A DNA stretch of 64,000 bases from Welwitschia mirabilis (Eukaryota; Gnetophyta; Gnetopsida; Welwitschiales): positions 160,552,979-160,616,978 of the forward strand of contig JBOZIK010000001.1 in the NCBI GenBank assembly GCA_051453625.1, written 5' to 3'. Positions within the stretch are counted from its first letter, which is position 1. Each line of letters opens with the position of its first letter. This document shows, one piece after another, positions 11,480-23,500 of the stretch. The notes under the pieces were generated by a model. The model was not told the DNA's origin, ran no database searches, and was given only the letters and a program-made list of their open reading frames with translations. The translations under genes and the position numbers were made by a program.

Positions 11480-12626
11480 TAATATCCTTAACCTTCATCA
11501 TAATGATATTTGTGGTAGACATTTTAGTGGTTAGAAAATAGCCATGAAAATTATCCACTTTGGTTCTATTAGCCTAATCTTTTTTAAGACTCTTTTGATT
11601 ATGCTAAAAGATACAATGCATGTCAACATTTTGGTAGCCTTTTACAATCATAATAAATTTCCCTCAAACCTATTTTTTGGTGTGAATCTTTTTATTATTG
11701 GAAAATCAATTTCATAGGTCTAATTAAACCACCATCTAAAGACAAAATTACATTTTAGTGGCTATAGTTTATATAACTAAATCAGTTGAAGTAGTTTCTA
11801 CTTCCTCAAATGATGCTTGAACCATTTGTAACTTTGTTAGAACTCAAATTTTGTAACATTTTGGATTTTTAAAATAATTATAAGTAATCAGGGAACTCAT
11901 TTCATTAACCACTGTTTTAGAAAACGTCTTTTATCCACTAAAATAGAACATAGAGTATCTTATTCTTATCATCCTCAAACCAATGGACAAGCTGAAAATG
12001 CTAATAGAGAAATTTAAAAAAAAAATGCTTTAAAAACTTGTCTCTACTAATAAGAAATAATGGTATTTTAAACTAAATGATGTTCTTTGGGCTTACCATA
12101 CCACTGAGTATAATTCACTTGATTTCTCACCCTATGAACTTGTATATGGTAAAGTCTATGTTTTACCTATTGATGTTTGCTATAATTCCTATTATTCTAC
12201 ACATCAACTTAATGTCGTAGACTTAGAAGAGAGTCTTAAAACTTGTTTAGCTCAATTATATCATTTAAATGAAAAATAAGCTCAAGTTATTCATTGTCAA
12301 CTTATTCACAAAGCCTAAACTAAGTTCGAACATGATAAAACATTAATCCATAAGAAATTTTAACCTAGTTAACTAGTCTTGTTATATATTACTAGGGTAC
12401 ATCTTTTACAAAACAAGTTGATTTCAAATTGATTAGGTCCTTACCTTATTAAGAAAGTACATTTTAACGGATTTATTAAGGTTTCTGACTTAACCACTAA
12501 AGAAATTTAGAGAGTTAATAGAAAAAGGTTACAAATATATGAGAAAACTTTTGATAAAAACATGATAGAAGTATTAGCCTTAGAGATTCCCCTTAATGAG
12601 GAGAGTTTCTTTTCTATCATTATCTG
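11480..12626 (+). pseudogene. G1 integrase (broken)
   Basis: Integrase inserts the cDNA into the genome. The zinc-binding region (DSFDYAKRYNACQHFGSL, about 11,590-11,640) is followed by the core, including NFIGLIKP and PQTNGQAENANREI at about 11,965-12,015. WAYHTTEYNSLDFSPYELVYG follows at about 12,090-12,150. The C-terminal domain reads LVLLYITRVHLLQNKL, LGPYLIKK and RVNRKRLQIYEK (about 12,375-12,545). The end, LNEESFFSII, resembles the tails of the E1 and E2 copies. Several stops and frame changes are present. Confidence 0.88.
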
Positions 12627-14148
12627 ATTTTTTTTCTTATCTTATTCTTTTAGAAGCCATTATGATATTAATTGATCATCTTTTAAACATGACTTATGTC
12701 TTTATTTCATTTCCATAACTAGTATTTAACTTGCGTATTTTATATTGGTAATATCGAATTTACCTAATCTTAAAACATTCACATGTCTATGAACTTTGTT
12801 TTGAAGGAAGATGCTTTATTTAAACGTTTTTCTCAACAATGAAAAGGTCTAAGATTTTTTAAGTATGTTCTTTTCTATCTTTCATCTTATTACTTTACCT
12901 TAGTTTTTAAGGTGTTTGATCATGTAGAATTTTTGTGGAAAAAAATGAAGAGTGAAATAAAATCATGATGTCCTACTACAAGTACATTGGGGTAAATTTT
13001 AGGCCTTTGATAGTGTAATATCATAGCTATGGGAACTTTATTGGAAGATTAGTTGGCCATGCTTTATGGGTCCTTACTTCTCTGACTATGGTTACACTTC
13101 CCCTTATCATGGATAATAAAATAATAAAAACTTTAAGGCTACAAGATTAGTAGTATTCCTAGTATTATTAAGGACATTTCTAGTTTTTTAAACTCTTAGT
13201 CTTTTCACCTAATCATTTCATTTTTGAGGATTTAGATGTTTGTTTTGAATGTAGGTGGATGAGTTCATTTTTTAGCAACTCTTTGTTCTTATCATTCATT
13301 GTTTAAAGCATTTAACTTTTAGCATCGTCATAATCATTACCTTATTGAATGTAATTTTTCATACATTTGTCATGTATTTTTAAATCAAGTGATGTTATGA
13401 TTTCTTCCAAGGGAGTCTTTAGGTTAAAATTTAGGGCAGTAAGGCTATATTCTTTATGTTACCTTATGTCCATTCTTTTTGTCTTCTTTCATTGTTTATT
13501 TAGTTATTTCAAAATCATTTCTATATTTTTTTAATCATTTTAGAACCTTAACATTTAATGGTTTCCTTGACTAGTTTTCAATAAATAAGTGATTTCTTTC
13601 TTAGATGAGTTTCCTTGAAAATTTCATGATGTTTATTCTCAATCTTTTGGAGTTCTAAACATTGTCCTTAATATTTTTATGAAGGTACATTTATTGGGCA
13701 CTTATGAATCTGATTCATTCTAATTAGCACATTTTCATTGTCTACTCCTTCCATGATTATTAGAATATTCAATCCAACATCTCTGCACTAAACTTTTTAC
13801 TTAATTCATCAATTATCCAAATTCAAAAATATCCATCATCTACCTTCTCATTTACATCTAATTTTTTTTCTTCATTAGCCAATACAGGACATATTATTTT
13901 TTTCTCGGGGGAGGTCAAGACTCATTTTTCAAACTCATTTTCATAAATTTTTGGTTATTCTAGAGCTTTCATGAGATATAATTTTTTGCAATTTTTACTC
14001 TATACACATGATGTATTATGTGTTATTTCACTAAATGTTTGAGATTATTTATGAGCCTATTAGATAATTTTTAAATTAATTTTTTTAAAATAATGTGGCT
14101 CATAATAGTAGTTATTCATCTAGTTTTGTTAGGGACTGACAAAGGCTA
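12627..14148 (+). other. G1 region between integrase and 3' LTR
   Basis: About 1.5 kb with no long ORF. A segment at about 13,011-13,190 aligns with E1 at about 38,200-38,370 (opposite strand), with shared words such as AGCTATGGGAACT and ATCATGGAT. A weaker match lies in E2 at about 48,150-48,330. I did not recognise the env-like ORF of E1 and E3 here. Confidence 0.6.
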
Positions 14149-14160
14149 AGTGGGAGGCTA
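14149..14160 (+). other. G1 polypurine tract
   Basis: AAGTGGGAGGCTA, just before the LTR start TGATGTGTTGCC. The same arrangement (GTGAGAGTTATG, GTGAGGGGCTATG, GGTGGAGAGCTATG) stands at the 3' LTRs of E1, E2 and E3 on the other strand. Confidence 0.75.
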
Positions 14161-15358
14161 TGATGTGTTGCCAAATTGTATGTATTTGATGGGCTATTAT
14201 GAGCTATTTTGCAAGACATTTATATAGGCTTAGGTGCAATTTTGAGGATTATGAAGAGTTGATGAATGATTAATAAAATACTTAATACTTGACATATTTA
14301 AAGAAATTTTAGACACTTTTTAATGCTTAATACTTTAAAGGAAGATTAACAACACTGAAGGCTAGCTTTCCTTGGGTTAGAATGATAAGGAGGACTATCT
14401 TCCCCATGATAGGAAGGATGATAGCCATTTACAAGCCAAATTAGATGCTAATGTGGATTGCATCTAGAACCTAATGTCATCTCCATGGTTATTCCCATGA
14501 CATGCAAAATGATAGTTGATAATGTATATACCATCATTCCCTTATCCATCCCCATGATAGTCAAGATGAATCTGAAATAGTTATTTGACCTTTATCCATT
14601 TCTTTACTTGATTTAAGCACATTTTTCAGCATAATTTATGTGATAAATTTACCTTATTCATCCTATAAATAATCCCTCTTGACTCTCTTTTCCATATTTG
14701 ATGCATCAAACATTCTTGTGATAGGAGATCAAAGGGTGGAAGATCCATCTTATGAGTTGTAGAAAGACATTTCTTTCATAAAGGGTTATGCATCATCCAT
14801 TGAGGCTCAACTATTTTCTAATCCAAATGGTTGTTCAATTTTTAATATTAAACTCTATTTTTATATATTGTATTCCATCTATTAATTCTTCTTATGGTTT
14901 ATGTTATTATTAATTTGGTAATGGTCTCATTAATGATATAAGTCTTAAGGGTAAACTTCATTAATGTTGATGAAAGTAGTTTAGATTTATTTTGCATTAC
15001 ATTTATTTGACTTACCTAATATCTTAAGTTAGTCTTAATTAGTGATAGTATTTTTGGATAATTTAGGTTATACAGGGCTAATCTTCCTAACACATTAATT
15101 TAGTACTCAGATAGATGTTTATTTAGATTAAGTGCATTTGCATTGCATCACATGTTTACTTTCTTGCATTGATTATTAAGTTTAGGATACAATATTCTTC
15201 TAGAAATTAATTCTCCTTCTTCTCTCATATTCCTTTAATGGGTTTACAACATTTAGATCACTTCCATCTATACTAGAGTTCCATATTTTGTAATATATCT
15301 ATTTTTATTAATAGGATTCAGTGAGACATAAAGGATTGCAAAAATATACACCACAACA
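14161..15358 (+). repeat. G1 3' LTR (gypsy family)
   Basis: About 1.2 kb, starting TGATGTGTTGCCAAATTGTA and ending CCACAACA. The start aligns with the E1 LTR start (TGTTATGATGCCAAATTGTA on the minus strand) and the end with the E1 LTR end (CTACAACA). Inside it are short imperfect repeats around CCCCATGATAGGAAGGATGA (about 14,395-14,570), which also occur in the E2 LTR. Confidence 0.82.
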
Positions 15359-18300
15359 CTTACAATGTCATTATAACCCAGTGTGTCAGAGCCTAACTTT
15401 TATATTTTCTTTGTCATGATTTAAATGTATAAATTTGGTTATAAATCCTTATTTTTATAATTCATGATTAAGTTTATTTATAGAAATTCATTATTTTTAT
15501 TAACTTTAATACCTACAATTATCAATCCACCATTAAAACATTTTTGTGTTATTCCATTTTTGTCTACTTCTTCTATCCTTTAAAATTATTTCACATTCAA
15601 ATGTCATAATCTTGAGAGAAATTCCTTTTACTAAACTTGATTACATTATTTTAAGTTTTAAGCTAATTGGTTTGCACTCAATATTAAAATCACATATAAA
15701 GCCCTAAGAGTATGATGAAAAGAATAAACAAATATTTTTAAAACAATATTGATAATAAGTTATCAAATATTATTTTGAAAAAATTTTATATAAATTTATG
15801 TGCATTACCATGATGAGGGTACAATATCAAATTATTCAATTAATTCAATTTTGGTATTCATTTTCTTATATATGCCCTTATTTTTTATGTTATTATTATA
15901 CTTATTTCTTTACTATTGATATTATGATAATTTAATCTTTATTTACTAGTTTACTATGTATTTAATATTTTTACATAACAAGAAGACCTAAGTACCTTCT
16001 ATCATTGACACACTAGTCTACATGTTCTATTATTTCTATTATAACATTTTTATTACCCTCATAATTTTGTATAATTTTTACGTTTAGTTTGTTTTAGGAT
16101 ATTTTCTTGCATTATCTTCTTTATTATAACATTATAGCATAACTACATAATTATATATAATTTTTATCTACATCCAATTCATGCATATGTTGTAGGAGGT
16201 TCATATAATGCTTAGTTAATACTTTTGGAATGATTTTAATTAGATACAATAAATAATTGATAAGAAACTACATGTTTTAAGATAAGTAGATAGTATGTTT
16301 TTTATTATGATAAGTTTTCTCATATATTTTATCCTTCCTTTATTTTAACATAAGTAAATATTATTTTTTAAACTTTTTTACCTGATACCATGAACTACTC
16401 CATTTTTTATCTTTATTATAAACAACATAAATAAAAACATTTATCATTCACTACTAAGATGATGCAAGAAACAAATTCTAACTTAGAGATTATCTTAGAA
16501 TAATTTTGCATTATTCTAGTTAATGTATATTAAAACCATTATTTAGATAAATAAAGAAAGTAAGAATTTTAAGATTAGTTTACATAGTAAATGATGTCAA
16601 TTTTTAAGCTTGCAACAGAGATAAAACTTTAATTTCATTAAGTTAAAAACTTTAATTTTGTTAAGTTTGCATATATTATTAAATCACCACTCATGTGTCA
16701 AAATAGATTTGAGTGGCTTTAATTTTTTAAATAATCTTTTTTATTTTTAATCATTTTTTATTTTTTAATCATAATAGCTTAGATTCTAGATGCTATTATC
16801 TTTTATATTGATAAAGGGATATTAACTATCAGTATGTTTTAAAACCTATATCAACTATTACTACATTCAAAAAACTAGGGCTAAAACAAGTGATTATACA
16901 TAATGAAAATATGTCTATATCATTGATAATGAGAATATTTCATAAGAAATAATTTATCTGAAAAATTTTATATAGATAATAAAAAGAAATCTCTTATGTA
17001 TACTTAAATACTAGCAAATTCAAATCAACATTTTTGAAAGACTTATAAATTACAAAGGTCTTATAAACTTAATTGACCATAATAATGTACTTTCACATGT
17101 CTTTGAACTTGAAATTCTTTATAACAAATGTCCAATTTAAATTTGTTAAATTAAATATAAGAGACAAAATAAGTATTTTACATTAACATACAAGCATAAA
17201 TAAAAGACAACCAATTACTTTATATCTAAATTTCATTAGACATGTGCATTAAACTCTTATTACTTTTTTTTGTAATGAATATTCCACATTTCATATTTAA
17301 CCTTCCTAAGATATGAAGTAGTGTAACCATTAAAGTGATTGTACTACAGCTAAGAAAGATTATCTTATACTTATATGACTCTTAATGATTCATCTAAGAA
17401 CATGAATTTGAGATTTCCTTATTTTAAATCTTAAAAAAGGGATGTTAATTTTTAAGACCAAATAGAAATAATGATATATTTATTCTTCTACATTGGAATA
17501 AATAATTTATAAATAAAATAAAACATAAACCTCTAAGATTATAGTGATCTTCATATTACGTAAAGTACTTACTAATGATCTTAATGGTTTATTACTAAAG
17601 AGTAGGAGGGCACTCTTTCTAAAATAACTTTAACAACTTTTGAGAGGCAACTANNNNNNNNNNCAACTAAGAAATAAGTAAAAATATCATTGAAACACAT
17701 CTCAATAGTTTAAAATCTTAATAGTATTCTCCTTAGAAATATAAATGAACCTTCTTTTCCATTTGATGAAGTCCTTTAATAAACCTTATTTTCCATCTAA
17801 TGAAGTCCTTCTTTTCACTTTTTTAAAAATCCTTTAAAATCAAGAGAAGTAACTCTTTTAAGCCTCTTCGAGGCTTGTCTCTAGGTTGATACTATCATAA
17901 AATTTCAATGATCCATATTATTTATGTGTTTTTTAGAAAAATCTAGCTCTATATTTGCTTTTTAGGTGAATTTTCATTTTATCATTAAGAGTAGTTACCA
18001 ATAAAGACTCTATCAAAATTCTTTTTTTTTAACACACAAACTTCTTACCTATTAATCCTAAAAGTTATATTATTCTTGATCCTTCAAAATAGCCACATAT
18101 TAAAACACCTTAACATTGTGTTCTTCCTCTTTCTTATAAATAACTCAGTCCATTTCAAGTAAATTAGTTAATCACATATCTATGTAGCATACTTCTATTT
18201 TAAAACATATAATGAAAAACCTATTTACTCAATTGGCATAAATGATAACTAAATAGAAATAGATAACATTTTTCTTCTCTAATATTCAAGGTAAACTAGT

Positions 18301-18580
18301 ATAATATTTAACTAGCCATATGAAAATTTTGGTTTTTCTAAAATGCATGCTTTTTAAAAGCTTGTTTACTCCCTTCCTCTTATCATATTTAATGATCATA
18401 ACTTCTTTACTTTTTAATTTTCTTATACTTATTTAATCATTCACTACCTTTTACACCAATTTATTAAGAGTGTTTAAAACTTAATATCTTATAATCTTGA
18501 TTTTTATCATCCATCAGAGGAATTAATTTTAGTTTACCATTAGCAAAGTAATCCTTAATAGTAATATTTGCAAGGATTAT
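15359..18580. other. unassigned AT-rich DNA
   Basis: About 3.2 kb between the end of G1 and the start of E6. I found no ORF above about 60 codons, no LTR pair and no recognisable retrotransposon or host protein. It includes a 10-base N gap at 17,654-17,663. It may be very old repeat or intergenic DNA. Confidence 0.5.
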
Positions 18581-20227
18581 TATTGGTAAATCTAGCTTTA
18601 ATGATTTTACTTGTCTAATAGTTTGTTTTATTTTGAAAATATATTTAATGTAAAGAAAATCAAATCATAAATAGCATAAATTAATGTTAGACATTTAAGA
18701 TAGTGTCTCATGAAAAGCTCAAAATTAAAAATAAAAACTTTGCTAACTGAATACATATATAGTAGCAAATACATCTATGGAGAAGACATCTACAAGTGAA
18801 AGAAATCTATGGCGAAGATTTTTATATCTTAAAGAAATATATGAAATACCAAGTTTATAAATCAAATAAAAGATAACTATCTTAAGAAAGAGGCTTATGA
18901 TAAAAGATGAATTTAACACAGAGCAAAGACATCTACATGTTTAAAGATGTCTATGTTGAACTAGAATATGTAACATAGTTATTTTATACTTTAATGATTA
19001 TTTTAAATTTTAGAAAAGCTATCAAGTATTTCATTGAAAATTCATGACCATAGAGGAATAGATATTATATAGTCCAATATTCATCAAGTTCTAGGCACTT
19101 TGAATGAAGATGTATACTAGATAAAGACATCTAACTATTAGTAAACGTATATGATTTTGAAGACATCTTTGATTAAGCTTCATGTTAAATTAAATGGAAA
19201 ATGCAAATTTAATGCCTAGATTTTATTATCCATTTTATAGTAATTACAAAATTTAGAAATCTACTCTTTGAGGTTAGATAGCTCACATCTCTTAAAACGT
19301 ATAAAGGCATGATATGATAAAACACATTTAAGAAATATAAGGCATACAATGAACAAGTATTGAATAAAGGAAATGAATTCATGAGGGATTCTAAGTACTC
19401 ATGAAGGATCAAACTATCATTTTCAAGGAACTCTTAACATCTACATCATTCGTTCTTTAGATCCTACATCATTGCCTCATTCTATAGAAATCATGCCAAT
19501 GATGATAATAAGAAACTTAAGATTCCTTTAAAAAATCATAATTTAGACTTGTTTTTGTATTTATTCATTAGATCTTATATTTTTGAACTATATCATTCTT
19601 GAATATTATTATAATTCTATTCTTAAAACATCAAAACTAAAGGACCACTTACTAGGATTTCTTGTTGTAAGGCAACCCTTGTATGGATGTGCTTTAAGAA
19701 GTGTTTGTGAGCACTTGTTTTGTTGCATTATTAATTTTCCTTGAGGGGAATAGATTTTTACCTTACAATAAGCATCTTGTATTATGATAGTTGTTATATT
19801 CACATTTTTTATTTTCCTTAAGGAAAAGAGATTCTTACCTTATGAGGAAAATTTTACCTTGTAGTTGTACCTATGTGCACATGGTTCTTCCTGAGAGAAA
19901 GAGTTTTCTACCTTACAAGGAGCATCTCATCTTATGGTTATTTCTATGAGCACATTGTTGGCTTTCCTTAAGGAAAAGATAGTATTGCCTTATGAGGAGA
20001 ATCTCATATTATCATAAGATTGGTATTAAGGCCATACCACTATTCTTCATAAGTTAAAATATGTAGAGATTTGAGAGGAAGCTATCCTATTTGTGTGGAT
20101 TTACCCAGATTGAAGAATCACATTATCTTAGTAATGTTTTTATTATACTATTTTTTAATTTTTAATTAATAAAAATTTTTATTTTATAAAATCATTCATC
20201 CCTCCCATCTGAGTTTAATGATCTTCA
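18581..20227 (+). repeat. E6 5' LTR (family B)
   Basis: Aligns with 25,546-27,160. The start TATTGG corresponds to TGTTGG in the 3' copy, and the end is ATCTTCA before the primer-binding site. The U3 part (18,740-19,170) repeats AAGACATCTA-like words on both strands. The later part holds about four tandem units of roughly 76 bases. Confidence 0.88.
19735..20035 (+). repeat. tandem repeat of about 76 bases inside E6 5' LTR
   Basis: About four units begin near 19,735, 19,812, 19,886 and 19,962. Each has a TTTTCCTTAAGGAAAAG-like head, then a stretch like CTTATGAGGAG with a CAT- or TCT-rich tail, and GTACCTATGAGCACAT. The second unit contains a perfect palindrome, TTTTCCTTAAGGAAAA. The 3' LTR has the same array at 26,662-26,970. 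Confidence 0.8.
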
Positions 20228-20229
20228 AG

Positions 20230-20240
20230 TGGTATCAGAG
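20230..20240 (+). other. E6 primer-binding site, tRNA-Met type
   Basis: TGGTATCAGAG lies two bases after the 5' LTR end and is an exact match to the plant copia consensus. Confidence 0.9.
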
Positions 20241-20249
20241 TAGGTACTC

Positions 20250-21720
20250 ATGAAAAGGAGTAACTTCCTTTATTAAACTATGGAAGGGATTCCATCTATT
20301 AGACCTCTATACTTAAATAAATGAATTATTCTTATTGAAAGATAGGGATGTAGGTTTACTTATAGTCATTTTAGTATTAGGTATGGTAAGTATATAAAAA
20401 GGATATATAGATCTTACAGAAACCTAATAGATTCTATAGGAAACACCATCACATAAATCAAGCAAAGAAAAGATTAAAAAGTCAAATAGAAAGTAGCCTT
20501 TATGTATAATTCTAAAGTAAAAAATGCTCTTTATTCAACTTTAATAATGGAGGATTTTAATATAATAGCAAGTAATAAAATGGCACAATAGATTTAGAAC
20601 ATTTTAGTTGAAAATTATGAAGGAACTTCTATTGTCGAGCAATAAAAGCTTCTAGTATGGACAAACCAATTTAATAATCTCTAAATAAATAATGAAGAGA
20701 GAGTTCTTTAATACTTTACAAGAATATACAACATTGTAAATGCAATACGTAACATTGATGAAATTTTTTCAAAGGCCAAGTTAATATAAAACATTATTAG
20801 ATCTCTAACCCATAAATACATGTCCAATACTATAGCAATGAAAGATCTAAGAGATATTAACTTCATGAAGATAGAATAACTTCAAAGTGCTCTAATTGCA
20901 TATGAAATAAATCTCATACAATATTATGTCTTAAAAGGAAATCTTATTTCTATTAAGACTAGTAAAAGTACAAAACAAAGTTAAAAAGAAAAAGTAAAGA
21001 AAGAACTAGAAGAAAATGACTCTAAAGATGAAATAGAGGAGGAACTTGCTCTGATCATAATGAGAATAAAAAGACTTATTTCATATAAGCACAACAAAAG
21101 GGAGAATTTCAAACATCATTATGACCTTGAGTCAAAACAAAGTATAAAGGTAATTCTTCTAGTAATACTTCTTTTACCTCTAAATTTGATGTTTCCATAC
21201 TAGAACATTGGATACATGGAGGATAAGGACATATAGCCTCAAAATGTCCTAGTGCTAATAAAATGTAAGAAAAGAAATAAAAGAAAGAGATAAAAAAAAA
21301 AAGGAAATCCTTCCTCATAGGATGTGGTAATGATGAAAAAGAAACAAAAGTAGAAACGTCTAAATATGAAAAAGTTCATTCTTCCTATATGGCCATTGTA
21401 CATCTTCAAGAAGAAGATGATGAGATAAAAGAAGAGTATGAATCAGAAAGTGAAGATGATACAGGTTTTTAGGTTTCAATCTATGAAATAAATATGATTT
21501 AAGTTTTAAAGAATTTTTTAAACTTAAAAAGGTACCAATTAAGATGAAAACATTACTTCATACTTGTAAAAAACCCTATGAATAAGAAAAGATTTCTTGT
21601 AATAAATTATCTTCTGAAAACTCAACTCTTAAATATGAGATTAGTAGACTAATAGGTGATTTGAATACAAGACAAGAACTATTAGACCAAAGAAATTTAC
21701 CCAAGGGAGGAAATATTTAA
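20250..21720 (+). pseudogene. copia gag, family B (broken)
   Basis: The translation shows the copia gag pattern: NALYSTLIMEDFNIIASNKM, then NILVENYEGTSIVEQ (about 20,580-20,640), ERVLYFTRIYNIVNAIRNI after repair of one stop by eye (about 20,700-20,760), and IIRSLTHKYMSNTIAMKDL (about 20,795-20,850). These match the ...EGTSKVK..., ESI..MFTRF and KILRSLP...VTAIEEAKDL blocks of copia gag. A Lys/Glu-rich tail follows. No intact zinc knuckle was found. There are many stops. Confidence 0.8.
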
Positions 21721-22059
21721 TAGTATTCTTAGAAAACATAGAAGCTCAAATAACAAAAGTGGCTTGAGATATAATAAAACCTCAACTAGAACTTTAGCCT
21801 TTTTATTTAACAAATAGAATTATAAGCCAAGGTATAAACATTTAACATTTACAAATAATATTATCTATTATTATTATCATGATTAGAGGCCATTATCAAT
21901 ATAAGTATTTAATGAAATTAAAAAAAAACAAGTATTATACTAATAGCACCAAGAGGCCTAGTAGAATGGTATAATGTCTTATGCAAGGTAAAGTAAGAAA
22001 AGTATGGATATAAAAATCAAAACTAAAACCTTTAGCATAAATTGTAGTAAAAGAAGTAA

Positions 22060-22595
22060 AAAACCATGCTTATTACATTGATAGTAGATTCTTAAGACAT
22101 ATGAATAAAGACAAATCCAACTTTACCACATTAGGGAAATAAGATAAAGGAGTGGTAACTTTTAAAGATAACATAGAAGCACTGACCAAAGGTCTTGGTA
22201 CTATTAAAGGAGCTAATGTAATAGAAGTAAAGTATGTATTTTTTAAAGAATTTTTATAACATAATACTTTGAGTGTAAGTAAATTATGTGATGCAAATTT
22301 GTTTATTACCTTTATAAAATATGATTGTATTATTGGAGAACAAAATTTAATAAAAGTTTTATTTACTAGTATAACAAAGTCAAATATTTATATTACTATT
22401 TTACAAGATATATCTAATAATGGAATCATGTATTTATTAAACAAAATAGGTAAAGTAATGATATGGAATAGGAAGCCTAGATATGTAAAAAAAAGATCTA
22501 CTTAAAATATTGTCTACAAAAGAAATGATAAGAGGATCTCCCAAGTTTAAAGGCATTGATAATCAAATCTATGAAATATGCACAAGCAAAAGCAG
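22060..22595 (+). pseudogene. copia protease and integrase N-terminus (broken, truncated)
   Basis: The protease site reads YIDSRFLRHM near 22,074; DSG has become DSR. VTFKDN and NTLSVSKLCD follow, the usual FGDN...LLSISQLCD spacing. The pre-integrase part reads MIWNRKPRYVK and, in another frame, KEMIRGSPKFKGI, then the first Cys pair (ICTSK) of the integrase zinc site. There the sequence jumps to RNase H at about 22,596. Confidence 0.75.
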
Positions 22596-22780
22596 ATAAT
22601 GAAAGTCTTAAAAAGAAAAGGATTAAATACAGAAAAATAGCATAATAAAGATATCATGATACAACATACAATATTGACAATCGACTTGGTGATGTATTTA
22701 CAAAACTATTATATACTAAAAGTAATGTAAATTTATGCAAGAACTTAAGGACTTGGACTTACCCAATAAAGTAAGTTAAT
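22596..22780 (+). pseudogene. copia RNase H C-terminal end (remnant)
   Basis: Reads IKYRKIA..RYHDTTYNID, then LGDVFTKLLYTK, matching HIDIRYHFIRD...LADIFTKPL at the end of copia RNase H. It follows the integrase N-terminus directly, so integrase core, RT and most of RNase H are deleted. Confidence 0.78.
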
Positions 22781-23500
22781 GAGTAATATTATTTAAATCT
22801 GAACTTCACCTTGTATTTATCTATAAGTTGAGATTATGATTAAATATAGCAAAATTAAATTTTGTGCATAATATTTTATTTTTTTGAAGTGATACTATTA
22901 TGATAATGTCATTCATAGAAGTTTTGGTTTTAGAAATTTTAATGATAGACATCTTTAGTTTTTTATACATTTATTAAAGAGACATCATCAAATTTGTAGA
23001 CATCTTTAAAGTAGATGTGTCAAGTTTTGTAGATGTATTTAAAGTTATGTATGATTTTTAAAATTTACAAAATAAATATCTTTGAACTAGTAGACATCTT
23101 AATAGTAGAAAAAATAATTAGAAAAATTTTAATAGTAGATGTCTTTAATGGAGTAAACATTTACTTTTTTTGTTTTATATGTCTTTTAGTAGGTATATGT
23201 TTGTTTGGTACTATTGTAGAAATAAAAAATTCACCAAAATATGGTTTTGACCCTTTTAATTTGGAGAAGGTGCTACCAAATCTCATTTTTAGGTCTCCAC
23301 TCAATAGGTATCTCTCTTAGAGCACTACTTAGGGCTAATATTCTTAACTTTTTGTAGAAATATTTATTCATTTTAGAAGACATCTTTATAGTTAGAAAGG
23401 ATAGATGCTATTTTTTTTCAAGTGCTCGTTTTAGTTATTTATTGTATTTTTAGTTATTTATTATTCATATTTCTATTGATATTTTAAAAATGATTAGAAT
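22781..23500 (+). other. E6 spacer rich in AGACATCT/AGATGTCT
   Basis: Between pol and the 3' ORF the 8-base word AGACATCT or its complement recurs about every 40-80 bases from 22,940 to 23,400, as it does in U3 of the LTR. E5 has an equivalent stretch at 32,480-32,920. No protein was recognised. Confidence 0.6.

Larger units (their letters stand above)
1..15358 (+). mobile_element. G1: Ty3/gypsy element, Athila/Tat-like, split by E0
   Basis: This is the 3' part of a gypsy LTR retrotransposon; its 5' LTR and gag lie left of the window. RT and RNase H remnants fill 1-822. E0 interrupts at 823-10,344. RNase H resumes at 10,345, followed by integrase, a non-coding stretch, a polypurine tract and the 3' LTR. 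The RNase H reading continues directly across the insertion: ASNFTIG before it, then VLMQK and the YYSKTL motif after it. Lineage is inferred from the RT wording and from LTRs shared with E1, whose primer-binding site is of the Athila/Tat type. The coding parts are full of stops, so the element is dead. Confidence 0.85.

Noticed and set aside
19735-20035. Possible CRISPR-like or satellite array
   Set aside because: Units of about 76 bases are contiguous without unique spacers and lie within an LTR; plant nuclear context.
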